From an uncultured Eubacteriales bacterium (GTDB taxonomy: Bacteria > Bacillota > Clostridia > Oscillospirales > Acutalibacteraceae): 64,000 nucleotides of DNA. Of this stretch, positions 16,401-25,421 are shown in pieces. The first letter of the stretch is position 1. Every line of letters begins with the position of its first letter. The notes beneath the pieces are model-generated. The model saw only the letters and a list, made by a program, of their open reading frames with translations. It made no database searches and was not told the DNA's origin. A program made the position numbers and the translations under genes. The stretch lies in the NCBI GenBank assembly GCA_934394855.1, contig CAKRRH010000003.1, positions 1 through 64,000 of the forward strand. The letters are read 5' to 3'.

Positions 16401-17357
16401 TTATATTTCGCTTTTAAGCAGCTTTGCCATTCCGTAAACAGTGAGGTCCGTTTTTGCCGGAACAAACACGCTCATGCCCTTGACCATTCTGAAGCTGCCG
16501 CCCTTATATGTTGCGTCGCAAACGCCGTCAAGGCATACAAGCGAAATGAAGCTGTTGTCGTTTCTGAAGTTCATTTTTGTATCAAGGTCAACGATTGACG
16601 AGGTGAAATAGTTGCATTTTGAAAGAGGACGAATTTTTCCGCCGGGAACCTTTTCATATTCGCTGTTTTCAATCGTTGAATCGGTTGCTTTGAGCGATGT
16701 TACATCAAGCGCCTTGTCAATATGAAGCGCTCTCGGCTTGCCGTCAGCACCGACTCTGCCGAAATCATATACACGGTAGGTCGTGTTGCTGTTTTGCTGA
16801 ACCTCGGCTACCAAAATTCCCGCACCGATCGAATGGAGCATACCCGACGGGATAAAGAAGCAATCGCCCTTATGAACGGCGACCTTGTTGCATACTTCGT
16901 CAAGCCTGTTTTGCTCGATATATGATTTAAACTCGTCCTTTGTAAGGTCGGTTTTTAAGCCATAGTAAAGATATGCGCCCGGCTCACAGTCAACGACATA
17001 CCACATCTCGGTCTTGCCGAATTCGCCCTCGACCTTCATTGCATATTCATCATTCGGGTGAACCTGAACCGACAGCTGGCTTTTTGCGTCGATTAGCTTA
17101 ATCAGCAACGGAAAATATGGGAACTTCGCCGCATTTTCGCCGATTACTTCATCAGACCATATATCCAGCACTTCTTTGAGCGTACGGCCTGCATATTCGC
17201 CGTTTTGGACGGTGCATGAATAATCGTTTCTGTCCGCAAGCATCCAAGCCTCTGCACACGGCTTTTTGTCGGTCTTGATGTTATATTCCTTTTTCAGCTT
17301 TTCTCCGCCCCAAAGATAGTCCATGCACGGCGGCGTTAAAATTAACGGATAAATCAT
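16401..17357 (-). CDS. manA: Mannose-6-phosphate isomerase, class I
   Basis: 318 residues, the compact Bacillus-type enzyme interconverting mannose-6-P and fructose-6-P. Zinc-site elements are visible: QVHPNDEYA (Gln and His), then GKTEMWYV (Glu), and later GMLHSIGAGILVAEVQQNS with the final His. The opening PPCMDYLWGG is typical of the family. It lies 26 bp behind hisIE in the same direction and is likely read through from the his operon, although its role is in sugar metabolism. Confidence 0.93.
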   Translation of the reverse strand: MIYPLILTPPCMDYLWGGEKLKKEYNIKTDKKPCAEAWMLADRNDYSCTVQNGEYAGRTLKEVLDIWSDEVIGENAAKFPYFPLLIKLIDAKSQLSVQVHPNDEYAMKVEGEFGKTEMWYVVDCEPGAYLYYGLKTDLTKDEFKSYIEQNRLDEVCNKVAVHKGDCFFIPSGMLHSIGAGILVAEVQQNSNTTYRVYDFGRVGADGKPRALHIDKALDVTSLKATDSTIENSEYEKVPGGKIRPLSKCNYFTSSIVDLDTKMNFRNDNSFISLVCLDGVCDATYKGGSFRMVKGMSVFVPAKTDLTVYGMAKLLKSEI

Positions 17358-17383
17358 TGCTTCTTCACTCTTTCCTGTTTTAT

Positions 17384-18034
17384 TCAGTGCGTCATTTTTT
17401 CCTGCTTAACCTTATGATCAATGACATGACGAGAGCTTAGCTCGTCGAAAATGTCTTCGAGCGAGATTCCCATTTCAATCATCAAAACCATCACATGATA
17501 TGTCAAATCTGCGATTTCATAGATCGTTTCCTTTTTATCGTCGGCTTTTGCCGCAATGATAACCTCTGTGCTCTCTTCTCCGACCTTTTTGAGGATTTTG
17601 TCAATGCCCTTTTCAAAAAGATATGTGGTATATGAGCCTTCCTTTTTCTCGGTCTTTCTTCCCTTGATAAGCTTCATGAGCGATGACAGCGAAAAATCGG
17701 AGATTTCATCGCTGATAAATAAATCGTCGTTAAAGCATGAATCGGTACCCTTGTGGCACGCGGGGCCGTCTTTTTTTACAACCACTGTGAGTGCGTCTTT
17801 GTCGCAATCAGCGGTGATTTTAACAATATGCTGATAATTGCCGCTGGTTTCGCCTTTTCTCCAAAGCTCGCCTCTTGAGCGTGACCAAAAACAGGTTTTC
17901 TTCTCATCAAGGCTGATTTTAAGGCTTTCACGATTCATATATGCCAAAGTCAGCACCTTTTTTGATTTATAATCAACAACGATTGCGGGAATCAGTCCCT
18001 TTTCGTCAAATTTCAGTTCATCGATTTTTACCAT
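17384..18034 (-). CDS. hisIE: Bifunctional phosphoribosyl-AMP cyclohydrolase / phosphoribosyl-ATP pyrophosphatase
   Basis: 216 residues. The HisI half (1-110) shows YMNRESL, TCFWSRSRGELWRKGETSGN and the metal Cys residues in DCDKDAL and GPACHKGTDSC. The HisE half (~120-210) has the helical EEGSYTTYLFEKGIDKILKKVGEE-type pattern, seen here as GIDKILKKVGEESTEVIIAA. It carries out histidine steps 2 and 3. AAGGAG precedes the ATG, 15 bp behind hisF. Confidence 0.95.
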   Translation of the reverse strand: MVKIDELKFDEKGLIPAIVVDYKSKKVLTLAYMNRESLKISLDEKKTCFWSRSRGELWRKGETSGNYQHIVKITADCDKDALTVVVKKDGPACHKGTDSCFNDDLFISDEISDFSLSSLMKLIKGRKTEKKEGSYTTYLFEKGIDKILKKVGEESTEVIIAAKADDKKETIYEIADLTYHVMVLMIEMGISLEDIFDELSSRHVIDHKVKQEKMTH

Positions 18035-18049
18035 AATTTATACTCCTTT

Positions 18050-18808
18050 TTACAAACGAACATTTATATTGTTATTTTTAAGCTCCCGTTTTAAATCGGG
18101 GATTTTCACTTCACCGAAATGGAAAATAGACGCCGCAAGTCCTGCGTCAATGTCGGGGATTTCGTTAAACAGCGTGATAAAATCATTAACACAGCCGGCG
18201 CCGCCCGAAGCAATTACCGGAACATTAACAGCTTCGCATACTTTTTTGAGCAATTCAATGTCAAAACCTTTTTTAACTCCGTCGGTATCAATCGAATTTA
18301 CAACGATTTCGCCTGCCCCATTGTCAACGCCCCGTTTTATCCATTCGATTGCGTCGATTTCCGTATCAATTCTGCCGCCGTTCAAAAACAGATGAAATGA
18401 GCCGCCAACCCTTTTAATATCGGTTGAAAGTACAACGCATTGATTGCCGTATATTTTTGCGGCGTCAGAAATCAAATCGGGATTTTTGATTGCACCCGAA
18501 TTAACGCTCACCTTATCCGCACCGCATTTGAGCACCCTGTCAAAATCGGCAACCGTGTTAATTCCGCCGCCTACTGTGAGCGGTATGAAGATTGTGCTTG
18601 CAACCTTTGTCAGAATGTCGGCGAAAAGTCGGCGGTTTTCGTTTGACGCGGTAATATCGTAAAATACAAGCTCGTCTGCGCCGTTGTCCGAATAATATTT
18701 GCCGAGCTCGACCGGTGATGATACATCGGACAGCCCCTCAAAATTAACACCCTTAACCACACGGCCGTTTTTAACATCAAGGCACGGAATAATTCTTTTC
18801 GTAATCAT
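18050..18808 (-). CDS. hisF: Imidazole glycerol phosphate synthase, cyclase subunit
   Basis: 252 residues, a TIM barrel. IPCLDVKNGRVVKGVNF is the signature N terminus, with the catalytic Asp of PCLDV and a second Asp in STDIKR; the phosphate loops are GGGI and GGAGC. It pairs with HisH to form imidazole glycerol phosphate and AICAR. AGGAGG lies at the end of hisA, 2 bp from which hisF begins. Confidence 0.96.
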   Translation of the reverse strand: MITKRIIPCLDVKNGRVVKGVNFEGLSDVSSPVELGKYYSDNGADELVFYDITASNENRRLFADILTKVASTIFIPLTVGGGINTVADFDRVLKCGADKVSVNSGAIKNPDLISDAAKIYGNQCVVLSTDIKRVGGSFHLFLNGGRIDTEIDAIEWIKRGVDNGAGEIVVNSIDTDGVKKGFDIELLKKVCEAVNVPVIASGGAGCVNDFITLFNEIPDIDAGLAASIFHFGEVKIPDLKRELKNNNINVRL

Positions 18809-18810
18809 AT

Positions 18811-19545
18811 TTATTCTCTGCCTCCTGCCTTTTTGATTGCGGTTTCAAGGTCAATCGCACCCGTATATAGCGCTTTGCCCAAAATCGCGCCGTACATATT
18901 CATCCCGCAAAGCTTCTCAATATCGTTCATTGACGAAACGCCGCCCGACGCAATTATGTCGATGTCAAATTTTGCGTTCAGCCTGCGATATAGCTCAAGG
19001 TTTGTTCCCATCATTGCTCCGTCTTTGGAAATGTCGGTGCAGATTATGGTTTTTACGCCGATTTTGCAGAGATTATCAACAAAATCATCGCATTTTACCG
19101 CTGATTTTTCGGTCCAGCCGTGCGTTGCAACATATCCGTCTTTTATGTCAACTCCTACAGCGATTTTTTCGCCGTATTTTTTAATCATATCGACTAAAAA
19201 TTCAGGGGCTTCGACCGCAATCGTGCCCAAAATCACACGATAAACACCCGAATCGAGATATGACTTGATTATCTCTTCGTTTCGGACGCCGCCGCCGACC
19301 TGAACCTTTAGATTTGTCGTTTCGGCTATTTTCTTAATAACCTCCGAATTAACTGCGCTGTCTTGCTTTTCGCCATGCAAAGCACCCTGCAAATTGACCG
19401 TATGCAAAAACTCGGCGCCCGCATTTTCAAACGATTTTGCAACCGCTGTCGGGTCGTCGTTATATACCGTCATTTTATCATAGTCGCCTTTATACAGTCT
19501 TACCGCTTTGCCGTCGATAAGATCGATTGCGGGAAATATATTCAT
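18811..19545 (-). CDS. hisA: ProFAR isomerase
   Basis: 244 residues from ATG 19545; GGAG seven bases upstream supports this over the in-frame TTG at 19551. The start MNIFPAIDLIDGKAVRLYKGDY is diagnostic, with the catalytic Asp in PAIDL and a second Asp in TDISKDGAM; QVGGGVR and ASGGVSS are the phosphate-binding loops. It is a half-barrel-duplicated TIM barrel homologous to HisF next door. Confidence 0.96.
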   Translation of the reverse strand: MNIFPAIDLIDGKAVRLYKGDYDKMTVYNDDPTAVAKSFENAGAEFLHTVNLQGALHGEKQDSAVNSEVIKKIAETTNLKVQVGGGVRNEEIIKSYLDSGVYRVILGTIAVEAPEFLVDMIKKYGEKIAVGVDIKDGYVATHGWTEKSAVKCDDFVDNLCKIGVKTIICTDISKDGAMMGTNLELYRRLNAKFDIDIIASGGVSSMNDIEKLCGMNMYGAILGKALYTGAIDLETAIKKAGGRE

Positions 19546-19580
19546 ATTCAAACTCCGTTAATAAAAATAGTTATGTAAAC

Positions 19581-20198
19581 TTACATTTCGCAAAATGCTT
19601 TCAATATTTTCAGTCCGACTTCGCCGCTCTTTTCGGGGTGAAACTGCGTTCCGAATGTATTATTATTTGCCGCCGCCGCTGTGATTTCAACGCTGTAATC
19701 GGTCGTTGCAATCACATTTTCGTCGCAATTTGCGGCATAATAGGAATGGACAAAATAGGCAAAATCACCCTCATTTATGTATTTGAACAAAGGTGAAACA
19801 GGCTTTGATTTCGGAAAATGAAGCTCGTTCCAACCAATGTGCGGTATTTTGAGCGAACTGTCGATTTTGCCTTCGAGCGGCATAACGCTGCCCTTTATCA
19901 GCGCTAAGCCCTCATGCTCTCCGTATTCGTAGCTTTTCTCGAATAACAGCTGCATTCCGAGGCATATTCCCAAAAGCGGCTTGCCCGATTTCGCCTGTTT
20001 TTTGATTATCTCATCAAGTCCGCCGATTTTGAGCTTTTCGGCGGCGTCTCCGAATGCACCGACTCCGGGTAATATGATTCGGTCGGCACTTTCAATGACC
20101 TTTTCGTCGTTTGTAACGACCGCCTCTTCGCCGAGCATTTTTAGGCTGCTGACAAGCGAAAACAAATTTCCGACGCCATAATCGATGATTGCTGTCAT
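19581..20198 (-). CDS. hisH: Imidazole glycerol phosphate synthase, glutaminase subunit
   Basis: 205 residues, a class I glutamine amidotransferase. The nucleophile elbow is GICLGMQLLFE (Cys ~78), and the His/Glu of the triad are in GTQFHPEKSG (~180). It supplies ammonia to HisF. The start overlaps the region of the hisB stop, with AAGGAG inside the end of hisB. Confidence 0.96.
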   Translation of the reverse strand: MTAIIDYGVGNLFSLVSSLKMLGEEAVVTNDEKVIESADRIILPGVGAFGDAAEKLKIGGLDEIIKKQAKSGKPLLGICLGMQLLFEKSYEYGEHEGLALIKGSVMPLEGKIDSSLKIPHIGWNELHFPKSKPVSPLFKYINEGDFAYFVHSYYAANCDENVIATTDYSVEITAAAANNNTFGTQFHPEKSGEVGLKILKAFCEM

Positions 20199-20201
20199 TT
20201 A

Positions 20202-20789
20202 TTATAAAACTCCTTTTGAAGACGGTACTGTCATGTTGTTTTTGTCTGCGATATAAACCGCCGCTTTAAGCGTTCTGCCGAGTGCTTTAAAGGCGCCCTC
20301 GATTATATGATGAACGTTCTTTCCGTCAAGCTTTTTAACATGAAGCGTGATTCCCGCATTTCTCACAAAGCCGAGCAAAAACTCTTCCACAAGCTCGGTG
20401 TCAAAATCGCCGACCTTTGCTGTGAGCGCACCGAGATCATAGCTTAAATGCGCTCTGCCCGAAATGTCAACAGCGCAAAGTATCAGAGCTTCGTCCATCG
20501 GCAAAATAATGTCGCCGTATCTTGCGATTCCCGCCTTGTCGCCGACGCATTCTTTAAATGCCGCCCCGAGTGCAATTCCGATGTCCTCGACCGAATGATG
20601 ATAGTCAACGAATGTATCACCGACGCAGCTGAGTTCGAGATCAAAGCCCGAATGGCACGCAAAAAGCGTAAGCATATGATCCAAAAAGCCGCACCCCGAA
20701 TTGATTTTTGCTTTGCCTGTGCCGTCTAAATTAAGGCAAAGCGCAATGTCGGTTTCGTTTGTCTTTCGGTTAAGTTCATAGCTTCTCAT
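20202..20789 (-). CDS. hisB: Imidazoleglycerol-phosphate dehydratase
   Basis: 195 residues, the monofunctional form. The metal-binding GFLDHMLTLFACHSGFDL, DYHHSVEDIGIALG and NVHHIIEGAFKALGR segments are all present. There is no fused histidinol phosphatase domain. AAAGGAG precedes ATG, 14 bp after hisC. Confidence 0.96.
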   Translation of the reverse strand: MRSYELNRKTNETDIALCLNLDGTGKAKINSGCGFLDHMLTLFACHSGFDLELSCVGDTFVDYHHSVEDIGIALGAAFKECVGDKAGIARYGDIILPMDEALILCAVDISGRAHLSYDLGALTAKVGDFDTELVEEFLLGFVRNAGITLHVKKLDGKNVHHIIEGAFKALGRTLKAAVYIADKNNMTVPSSKGVL

Positions 20790-20803
20790 ATATTGCCGCT
20801 CCT

Positions 20804-21859
20804 TTAAATTATTGTTTTAATGCAGTCGATAAGCGACTCCATCTGTTCTCTTGTGCCGATCGTGATTCGCAAATAGTCAGAAATATCGGGTCGGTCAAAA
20901 TGCCGCACCAAAATGCCTTTTTCTTTCAGCTTTAAATATAAATTTTTGCCTGAAATGCCGCCGTCATATTTTGCAAAGACAAAGTTTGTCTTGCTCTCAA
21001 GCACGCTGAACCCAAGTTCTCGCAAAGCCGCGGTCGTATAATCTCGGTTTGAAACGATTATCTCGGCATTTTTTACATAATAATCATTTTCACGGACACA
21101 GGCAAGTCCTGCCGCTAATGTCATTCGGTTAATATTATAGGGATTTGTCGAAAATCTAATCTTGTTAAGGTCACGGGTGAGCGACTCGCAAGCGACCGCA
21201 AAGCCGAGCCTTGCGCCTGCCATTGACCTGAATTTTGAATATGTACCGACAACTATCAGATTGTCATATTCCTTTATAAGCGGAATTGCGCTCACTCCAC
21301 CGAAATTAACATACGCTTCGTCGATTATCACGATATTGTCGGGGTTGGTTTCAAGGATTTTGCGAATGCCGTCGATTGAAACATCAAGTCCTGTCGGCGC
21401 ATTCGGATTTGCGATTACAATATTTTTATCCAAATTGCAATAATCGTCAACATCTATCGAAAAATCGGGTTTTAGAGGAATTTCGCAATATTGGATATTA
21501 TATAGCTCGGCAAAAACCTTGTAAAAGCCATATGATATGTTCGGAAAAGCCATTCCCTTGCTTTTGTCGCAATATGCCATGAAGCACAAGTTCAAAATTT
21601 CGTCCGAACCGTTGCCGAGAGTGATGTTGTTTTTTTCAACTGAGAAAAGCTCACCCAGTGCCTTGCACAATTCGCCGCAGGTCGGGTCGGGATAGAGCAT
21701 GATGTTATGCGCTTCGTTTGAGATTGCATGAATAACACCTGCGGACGGCTCAAACGGCGATTCGTTGGTGTTAAGCTTAATATATTGTTGGTCACGAGGC
21801 TGTTCGCCGGGGACATATTCTTCCAAATTGTCAAAGCGTTTCGAGATAAATCTGCTCAA
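20804..21859 (-). CDS. hisC: Histidinol-phosphate aminotransferase
   Basis: 351 residues starting at TTG 21859 (MSRFISKRFDNLEEYVPGE), a fold-type I PLP enzyme. Visible motifs are NTNESPFEPS-like LNTNESPFEPSAG, NPNAPTG (~147), IIDEAYVNFGG (~180), the PLP lysine in TYSKFRSMAGARLGFA (~210) and the C-terminal Arg in LRITIGTREQ. A strong promoter lies just upstream, inside the operon. Confidence 0.95.
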   Translation of the reverse strand: MSRFISKRFDNLEEYVPGEQPRDQQYIKLNTNESPFEPSAGVIHAISNEAHNIMLYPDPTCGELCKALGELFSVEKNNITLGNGSDEILNLCFMAYCDKSKGMAFPNISYGFYKVFAELYNIQYCEIPLKPDFSIDVDDYCNLDKNIVIANPNAPTGLDVSIDGIRKILETNPDNIVIIDEAYVNFGGVSAIPLIKEYDNLIVVGTYSKFRSMAGARLGFAVACESLTRDLNKIRFSTNPYNINRMTLAAGLACVRENDYYVKNAEIIVSNRDYTTAALRELGFSVLESKTNFVFAKYDGGISGKNLYLKLKEKGILVRHFDRPDISDYLRITIGTREQMESLIDCIKTII

Positions 21860-21896
21860 AATCCTGTCTGCCTTTCTCGTCTATAAATAATAATAA

Positions 21897-21925
21897 ATTA
21901 TACCATGCATTTAAAATGCCGTCAA
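21897..21925 (-). promoter_or_regulatory. Internal his-operon promoter before hisC
   Basis: In the 68-bp hisD-hisC gap the minus strand has TTGACG (21920-21925), 17 bp, TATAAT (21897-21902). This would allow hisCBHAF-IE to be expressed without hisZGD. Confidence 0.7.
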
Positions 21926-21927
21926 GA

Positions 21928-23199
21928 TTATTCAAACCGTATTGTTGCGGATTTCGCATGGGCGGTCAGTCCCTCTTTTGTCGCAAAATATGCAACCTTG
22001 TCGCTGACCTTTGACAATGCGTCGGGTGTGTAGTAAATGAACTGCGTTTTTTTGATGAAATCGTCTACCGACAGAGGTGATGAAAAACGAGCCGTGCCGC
22101 TTGTCGGCAATGTATGGTTAGGTCCTGCAAAATAATCGCCGAGCGCTTCGGGAGTATTTTTACCGAGGAAAACAGAACCTGCGTTTTTAACATCATTGAG
22201 ATAATCGAACGGATTATCAACACAAAGCTCAAAATGTTCGGGCGCAACCGCATTTGCAAGCTCGATTGCCTCCGAAATCGAATTGACGACAATGATTTTT
22301 CCGTTGTTGTCAATGCTTGTTCTTGCAATTTCAAAGCGCAAAAGCTCGCCCAACTGCTTTTCGATTTCATCCGACACATCTTTTGCAAGCTTGTTGCTTG
22401 TCGTAATCAAAATCGCCGACGCATTTTTATCATGCTCCGCCTGTGACAAGAGATCTGCGGCAACATTTTTTGACTCGCAGGTTGCGTCCGCAACAATCAA
22501 AATCTCGCTCGGACCTGCAATCATGTCAATATCGACCATGCCGTAGACCTGGCGCTTTGCTTCCGCAACAAATACATTACCCGGACCTACGATCTTGTCC
22601 ACCTTTTCGATTGACTGAGTACCATAGCAAAGAGCCGCAACCGCCTGAGCGCCGCCCGATTTATATACCTTATCGACGCCTGCGATTTTTGCCGCCGCCA
22701 AAAATACGGGATTTACCTTGCCGTCCTTTGAGGGCGGCGTTGTCATGACGATCTGACCGACGCCTGCGATTTTTGCGGGAACGCAGTTCATCAGCACGCT
22801 CGAAGGGTATGCCGCTGTGCCGCCGGGAACATAGAGTCCGACTCTGCGAAGCGGCATGAATTTTTGACCCAAAATTACGCCGTTTTTGTCATTTACCGTG
22901 AAATTATCACGAAGCTGATGCTTGTGAAATTCATATATATTTTCTTTCGCCGCTTTGATTATCTCGATGAATTCATCATCAACAAGGCTCATTGCCTCGT
23001 CAAATTCGGCGTCGCTTACTTCAAGGTCGGTAATTTCGGCATTGTCAAATTTCTTCGCATATTCAATCAGCGCCTCATCGCCGTTTTTGCGAACATTGTC
23101 GATTATGTCGGCAACGATCTCACCGACATCGGATCTATTTGAATATCTCGGAATTATCTCTTCTGCGGTAATATCCTTTGATTCGATTATCTTAATCAT
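21928..23199 (-). CDS. hisD: Histidinol dehydrogenase
   Basis: 423 residues. Recognisable segments are GLYVPGGTAAYPSSVLMN, GGAQAVAALCYGTQSI, KIVGPGNVFVAEAKRQVYG and MIAGPSEILIVAD, with zinc and catalytic residues in QAEHDKNA and PEHFEL and GPNHTLPTSG. It performs the last two oxidation steps to histidine. It starts 2 bp after hisG, whose end supplies AAAGGA. Confidence 0.96.
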   Translation of the reverse strand: MIKIIESKDITAEEIIPRYSNRSDVGEIVADIIDNVRKNGDEALIEYAKKFDNAEITDLEVSDAEFDEAMSLVDDEFIEIIKAAKENIYEFHKHQLRDNFTVNDKNGVILGQKFMPLRRVGLYVPGGTAAYPSSVLMNCVPAKIAGVGQIVMTTPPSKDGKVNPVFLAAAKIAGVDKVYKSGGAQAVAALCYGTQSIEKVDKIVGPGNVFVAEAKRQVYGMVDIDMIAGPSEILIVADATCESKNVAADLLSQAEHDKNASAILITTSNKLAKDVSDEIEKQLGELLRFEIARTSIDNNGKIIVVNSISEAIELANAVAPEHFELCVDNPFDYLNDVKNAGSVFLGKNTPEALGDYFAGPNHTLPTSGTARFSSPLSVDDFIKKTQFIYYTPDALSKVSDKVAYFATKEGLTAHAKSATIRFE

Positions 23200-23201
23200 G
23201 A

Positions 23202-23846
23202 TTATTTTCCTTTCTTCTCATCAAGCAGTTTTGACAAACGGTCTTTCATCTCGCAAATTTCATTGTTTTTAAATTTATATGCCGCTTTGTTTGCAATGAA
23301 CCTTGCACTGATATTCACAAATTCGGTAAGCACCTCAAGATTGTTTTCTTTGAGCGTTGTGCCTGTTTCCACAATATCGACAATTACATCGCTCATTCCG
23401 AGAATGGGTGCTAACTCAATCGAACCGTTTAGCTTAATTATCTCAATCTCCTGCCCTGTTTTCATAAAATGCGACCGAGCGATTTTCGGGAATTTTGTCG
23501 CTACTTTAAGCGTTTTTGCCGGGTCGATTTTGAATCCCTTTTTGCCTGCAACACACATTCTGCATTTGCCCGTGTCAAGGTCGAGCAATTCATATACATC
23601 CGGCTCATATTCAAGCAAAATATCCTTTCCGACAACACCCACATCAGCCGCTCCGTGCTGAACATATATCGCAACATCCGACGGTTTTACCCAAAAATAG
23701 CGAACCATGTTTTTGTCGTCCTCGAAAATCAGCTTTCGGTTATTTTCCTTAATCGATTCACAGCCGTACCCGAGCGATTCGAATATGTCATATACCTTTT
23801 CGCCGAGCCTGCCCTTCGGGAGAGCAATGTTAATATATTCACTCAT
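23202..23846 (-). CDS. hisG: ATP phosphoribosyltransferase, short form catalytic subunit
   Basis: 214 residues, lacking the C-terminal regulatory domain of long HisG. Start INIALPKGRLGEKVYDIFE; the PRPP loop and substrate region are in DIVETGTTLKENNLEV. Short HisG needs HisZ, and the two genes overlap by 8 bp (ATGAGTGA), consistent with coupled translation. Confidence 0.95.
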   Translation of the reverse strand: MSEYINIALPKGRLGEKVYDIFESLGYGCESIKENNRKLIFEDDKNMVRYFWVKPSDVAIYVQHGAADVGVVGKDILLEYEPDVYELLDLDTGKCRMCVAGKKGFKIDPAKTLKVATKFPKIARSHFMKTGQEIEIIKLNGSIELAPILGMSDVIVDIVETGTTLKENNLEVLTEFVNISARFIANKAAYKFKNNEICEMKDRLSKLLDEKKGK

Positions 23847-24948
23847 TATAATTACCTCGCATATCCACTGTGTCTTCTGCTAAAATCCTGCCGACATCCC
23901 CATTTTGCGTAATCACCCGCCGACCTGTATTTACATATGACATGACAGCATTAAGCAGCGTGTCCGCAGGCGTGCTGTCATCATAGATTATCAAAACATC
24001 GCAATCCGATTTTTCCGATTCATCTTTATTGTATAAATCAATCAAATCAAGATATATCGCAAAACCGATTGCCGAAATGCCTTTGCCGCCCATTTTCTCA
24101 ATCAGCCTGTCATAGCGGCCGCCCGACAAAATGTAGCTCGGCACGTTTTTAACATACCCCTGAAAGATTATGCCGTTGTAATAATTCATGTCGTTGACGA
24201 TTGAAAAATCAAGGTTGATGTTTTCGCCGAACCCCGATTTTGCGATCGTCTCATAGAGCGCATGAAGCTCGTCGGACGCCGATTTCATCTCATCGTTTAT
24301 GATAAGCTCGTCGGCGGCTTTGAGCGTTTGCTCAATCGGTCCGTAAAGCGAAGATAATTTTGCGATTTTTTCGGCAAGTGAGGGGTCAATTCCGTTTTGC
24401 TGTGCGACAGTCAATATATCATGAGCGTTCTTCTCACCGATATAATGAATCAGCTTTGATTTTATCGGCTCGTCAATTGCGCTTAAAAGCCCAGAAACAA
24501 ACCCCAAATGAGACAAATCAAGGATGTTGTTTTCATCGATCTGCGTCAGACTCCTCTTTGCAAGGCAAATTGCCTCAGCGGTTGAATAGAGGTCGATTTT
24601 TCCGATATGCTCAACGCCTACCTGCATAATCGTTTTCAGCTCGTGAGTTGACGGGTCAACGCGAAAAACATCTTCGTTATAATGATATTTCACATCGCAA
24701 AAATTATCGCCCGCAAGCGTGTTTTTTACGATTGAAAGCGTAACATCGGGTTTGAGCGCCATGAGCCTGCCGCTCTGGTCGGTGAAGGTTATAATATTTT
24801 CGCTTTCCAAAAACGATCTGTTCTTAGCATAGAGCTCATATTCCTCAAAACGGCTCATTTTGTATTTTTTATAGCCGTATTTTTCATATAACGAACGAAG
24901 CGAAAACACGGTTTTCTCCTCATAGGTAAAGCTGTCAAGGTCGATCAT
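23839..24948 (-). CDS. hisZ: ATP phosphoribosyltransferase regulatory subunit
   Basis: 369 residues, a histidyl-tRNA synthetase paralog. It keeps class II motifs such as LMALKPDVTLSIVKN and YNEDVFRVD, but the tail lacks a full HisRS anticodon-binding domain. The gene sits first in the operon and overlaps hisG, the arrangement expected for HisZ rather than HisS. GGAGG lies 11 bases before the ATG. It confers feedback sensitivity on HisG. Confidence 0.9.
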   Translation of the reverse strand: MIDLDSFTYEEKTVFSLRSLYEKYGYKKYKMSRFEEYELYAKNRSFLESENIITFTDQSGRLMALKPDVTLSIVKNTLAGDNFCDVKYHYNEDVFRVDPSTHELKTIMQVGVEHIGKIDLYSTAEAICLAKRSLTQIDENNILDLSHLGFVSGLLSAIDEPIKSKLIHYIGEKNAHDILTVAQQNGIDPSLAEKIAKLSSLYGPIEQTLKAADELIINDEMKSASDELHALYETIAKSGFGENINLDFSIVNDMNYYNGIIFQGYVKNVPSYILSGGRYDRLIEKMGGKGISAIGFAIYLDLIDLYNKDESEKSDCDVLIIYDDSTPADTLLNAVMSYVNTGRRVITQNGDVGRILAEDTVDMRGNYNE

Positions 24949-24991
24949 GATGATTTGTGCCTCCGTATAAATATGCTTAAATTATGTAAAA

Positions 24992-25019
24992 ATTATACCA
25001 TAAAAATGATGTTAGTCAA
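24992..25019 (-). promoter_or_regulatory. his operon promoter
   Basis: Minus-strand TTGACT (25014-25019), 16 bp, TATAAT (24992-24997), with TGG just before the -10 (extended -10). The leader is short (about 40 nt) and shows no T-box or leader peptide. Confidence 0.75.
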
Positions 25020-25078
25020 GTTTATGAAAAAACATTTTAGTAAAATGACGAATTTTTTAGAATAATTCCGATAGTGAA

Positions 25079-25145
25079 ATTGATTGAATTTAATATTTTA
25101 CGCATTAAAAAATATCAATTTTGAAATAATATCAATGATATTGAT
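25079..25145. promoter_or_regulatory. Cluster of ATCAAT/ATTGAT half-sites between divergent his and ilv operons
   Basis: ATTGAT at 25079-25084 and 25140-25145 and ATCAAT at 25114-25119 and 25131-25136. The last two form the perfect inverted repeat ATCAAT-GAT-ATTGAT. The rest of 25021-25250 is AT-rich with no gene. This could be a shared operator, but AT-richness makes chance copies possible. Confidence 0.4.
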
Positions 25146-25250
25146 TTATTTTAATTGTGTATTTTGCACTATAATATTATATTTGGATCGGCTATTTTTG
25201 CTTTATTTCGAAATTTTTGTGTTATTAGGTCAAAAAAATGAAGAATATAC

Positions 25251-25279
25251 TTGCATTTGATTTAATTTAATGCTAAACT
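25251..25279 (+). promoter_or_regulatory. ilv-leu operon promoter
   Basis: TTGCAT (25251-25256), 17 bp, TAAACT (25274-25279), with TGC directly upstream of the -10 (extended -10). It would start the leader RNA near 25286. Confidence 0.6.
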
Positions 25280-25313
25280 TGTATCAAACAATAACAAACG
25301 GAGATTTTAAAAA

Positions 25314-25415
25314 ATGTTTTCAATGAACGCGCTTATTAACATAATTATCTGCGTCGTCGTCCTAAAAGTGATAGTGGGCGTCGATGTGAAAAGTTATGCC
25401 ATAAGCTGCAAATAA
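25314..25415 (+). CDS. Branched-chain amino acid leader peptide (attenuator)
   Basis: 33 codons from ATG 25314 to TAA 25413-25415, with GGAG ten bases upstream. Fifteen of 33 residues are Ile, Val or Leu, concentrated in LINIIICVVVLKVIVGV (residues 7-23). It is followed by a small hairpin and then a strong terminator 121 bases before ilvB. This is the layout of ribosome-mediated attenuation: stalling at Ile/Val codons when charged tRNA is scarce would change downstream folding and let RNA polymerase reach ilvB. No T-box features were seen. Confidence 0.82.
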   Translation: MFSMNALINIIICVVVLKVIVGVDVKSYAISCK

Positions 25416-25421
25416 TTTGAA

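Noticed and set aside
23839..24948. Histidyl-tRNA synthetase
   Set aside because: Too short, and it overlaps short-form hisG at the head of a his operon, the place of hisZ.
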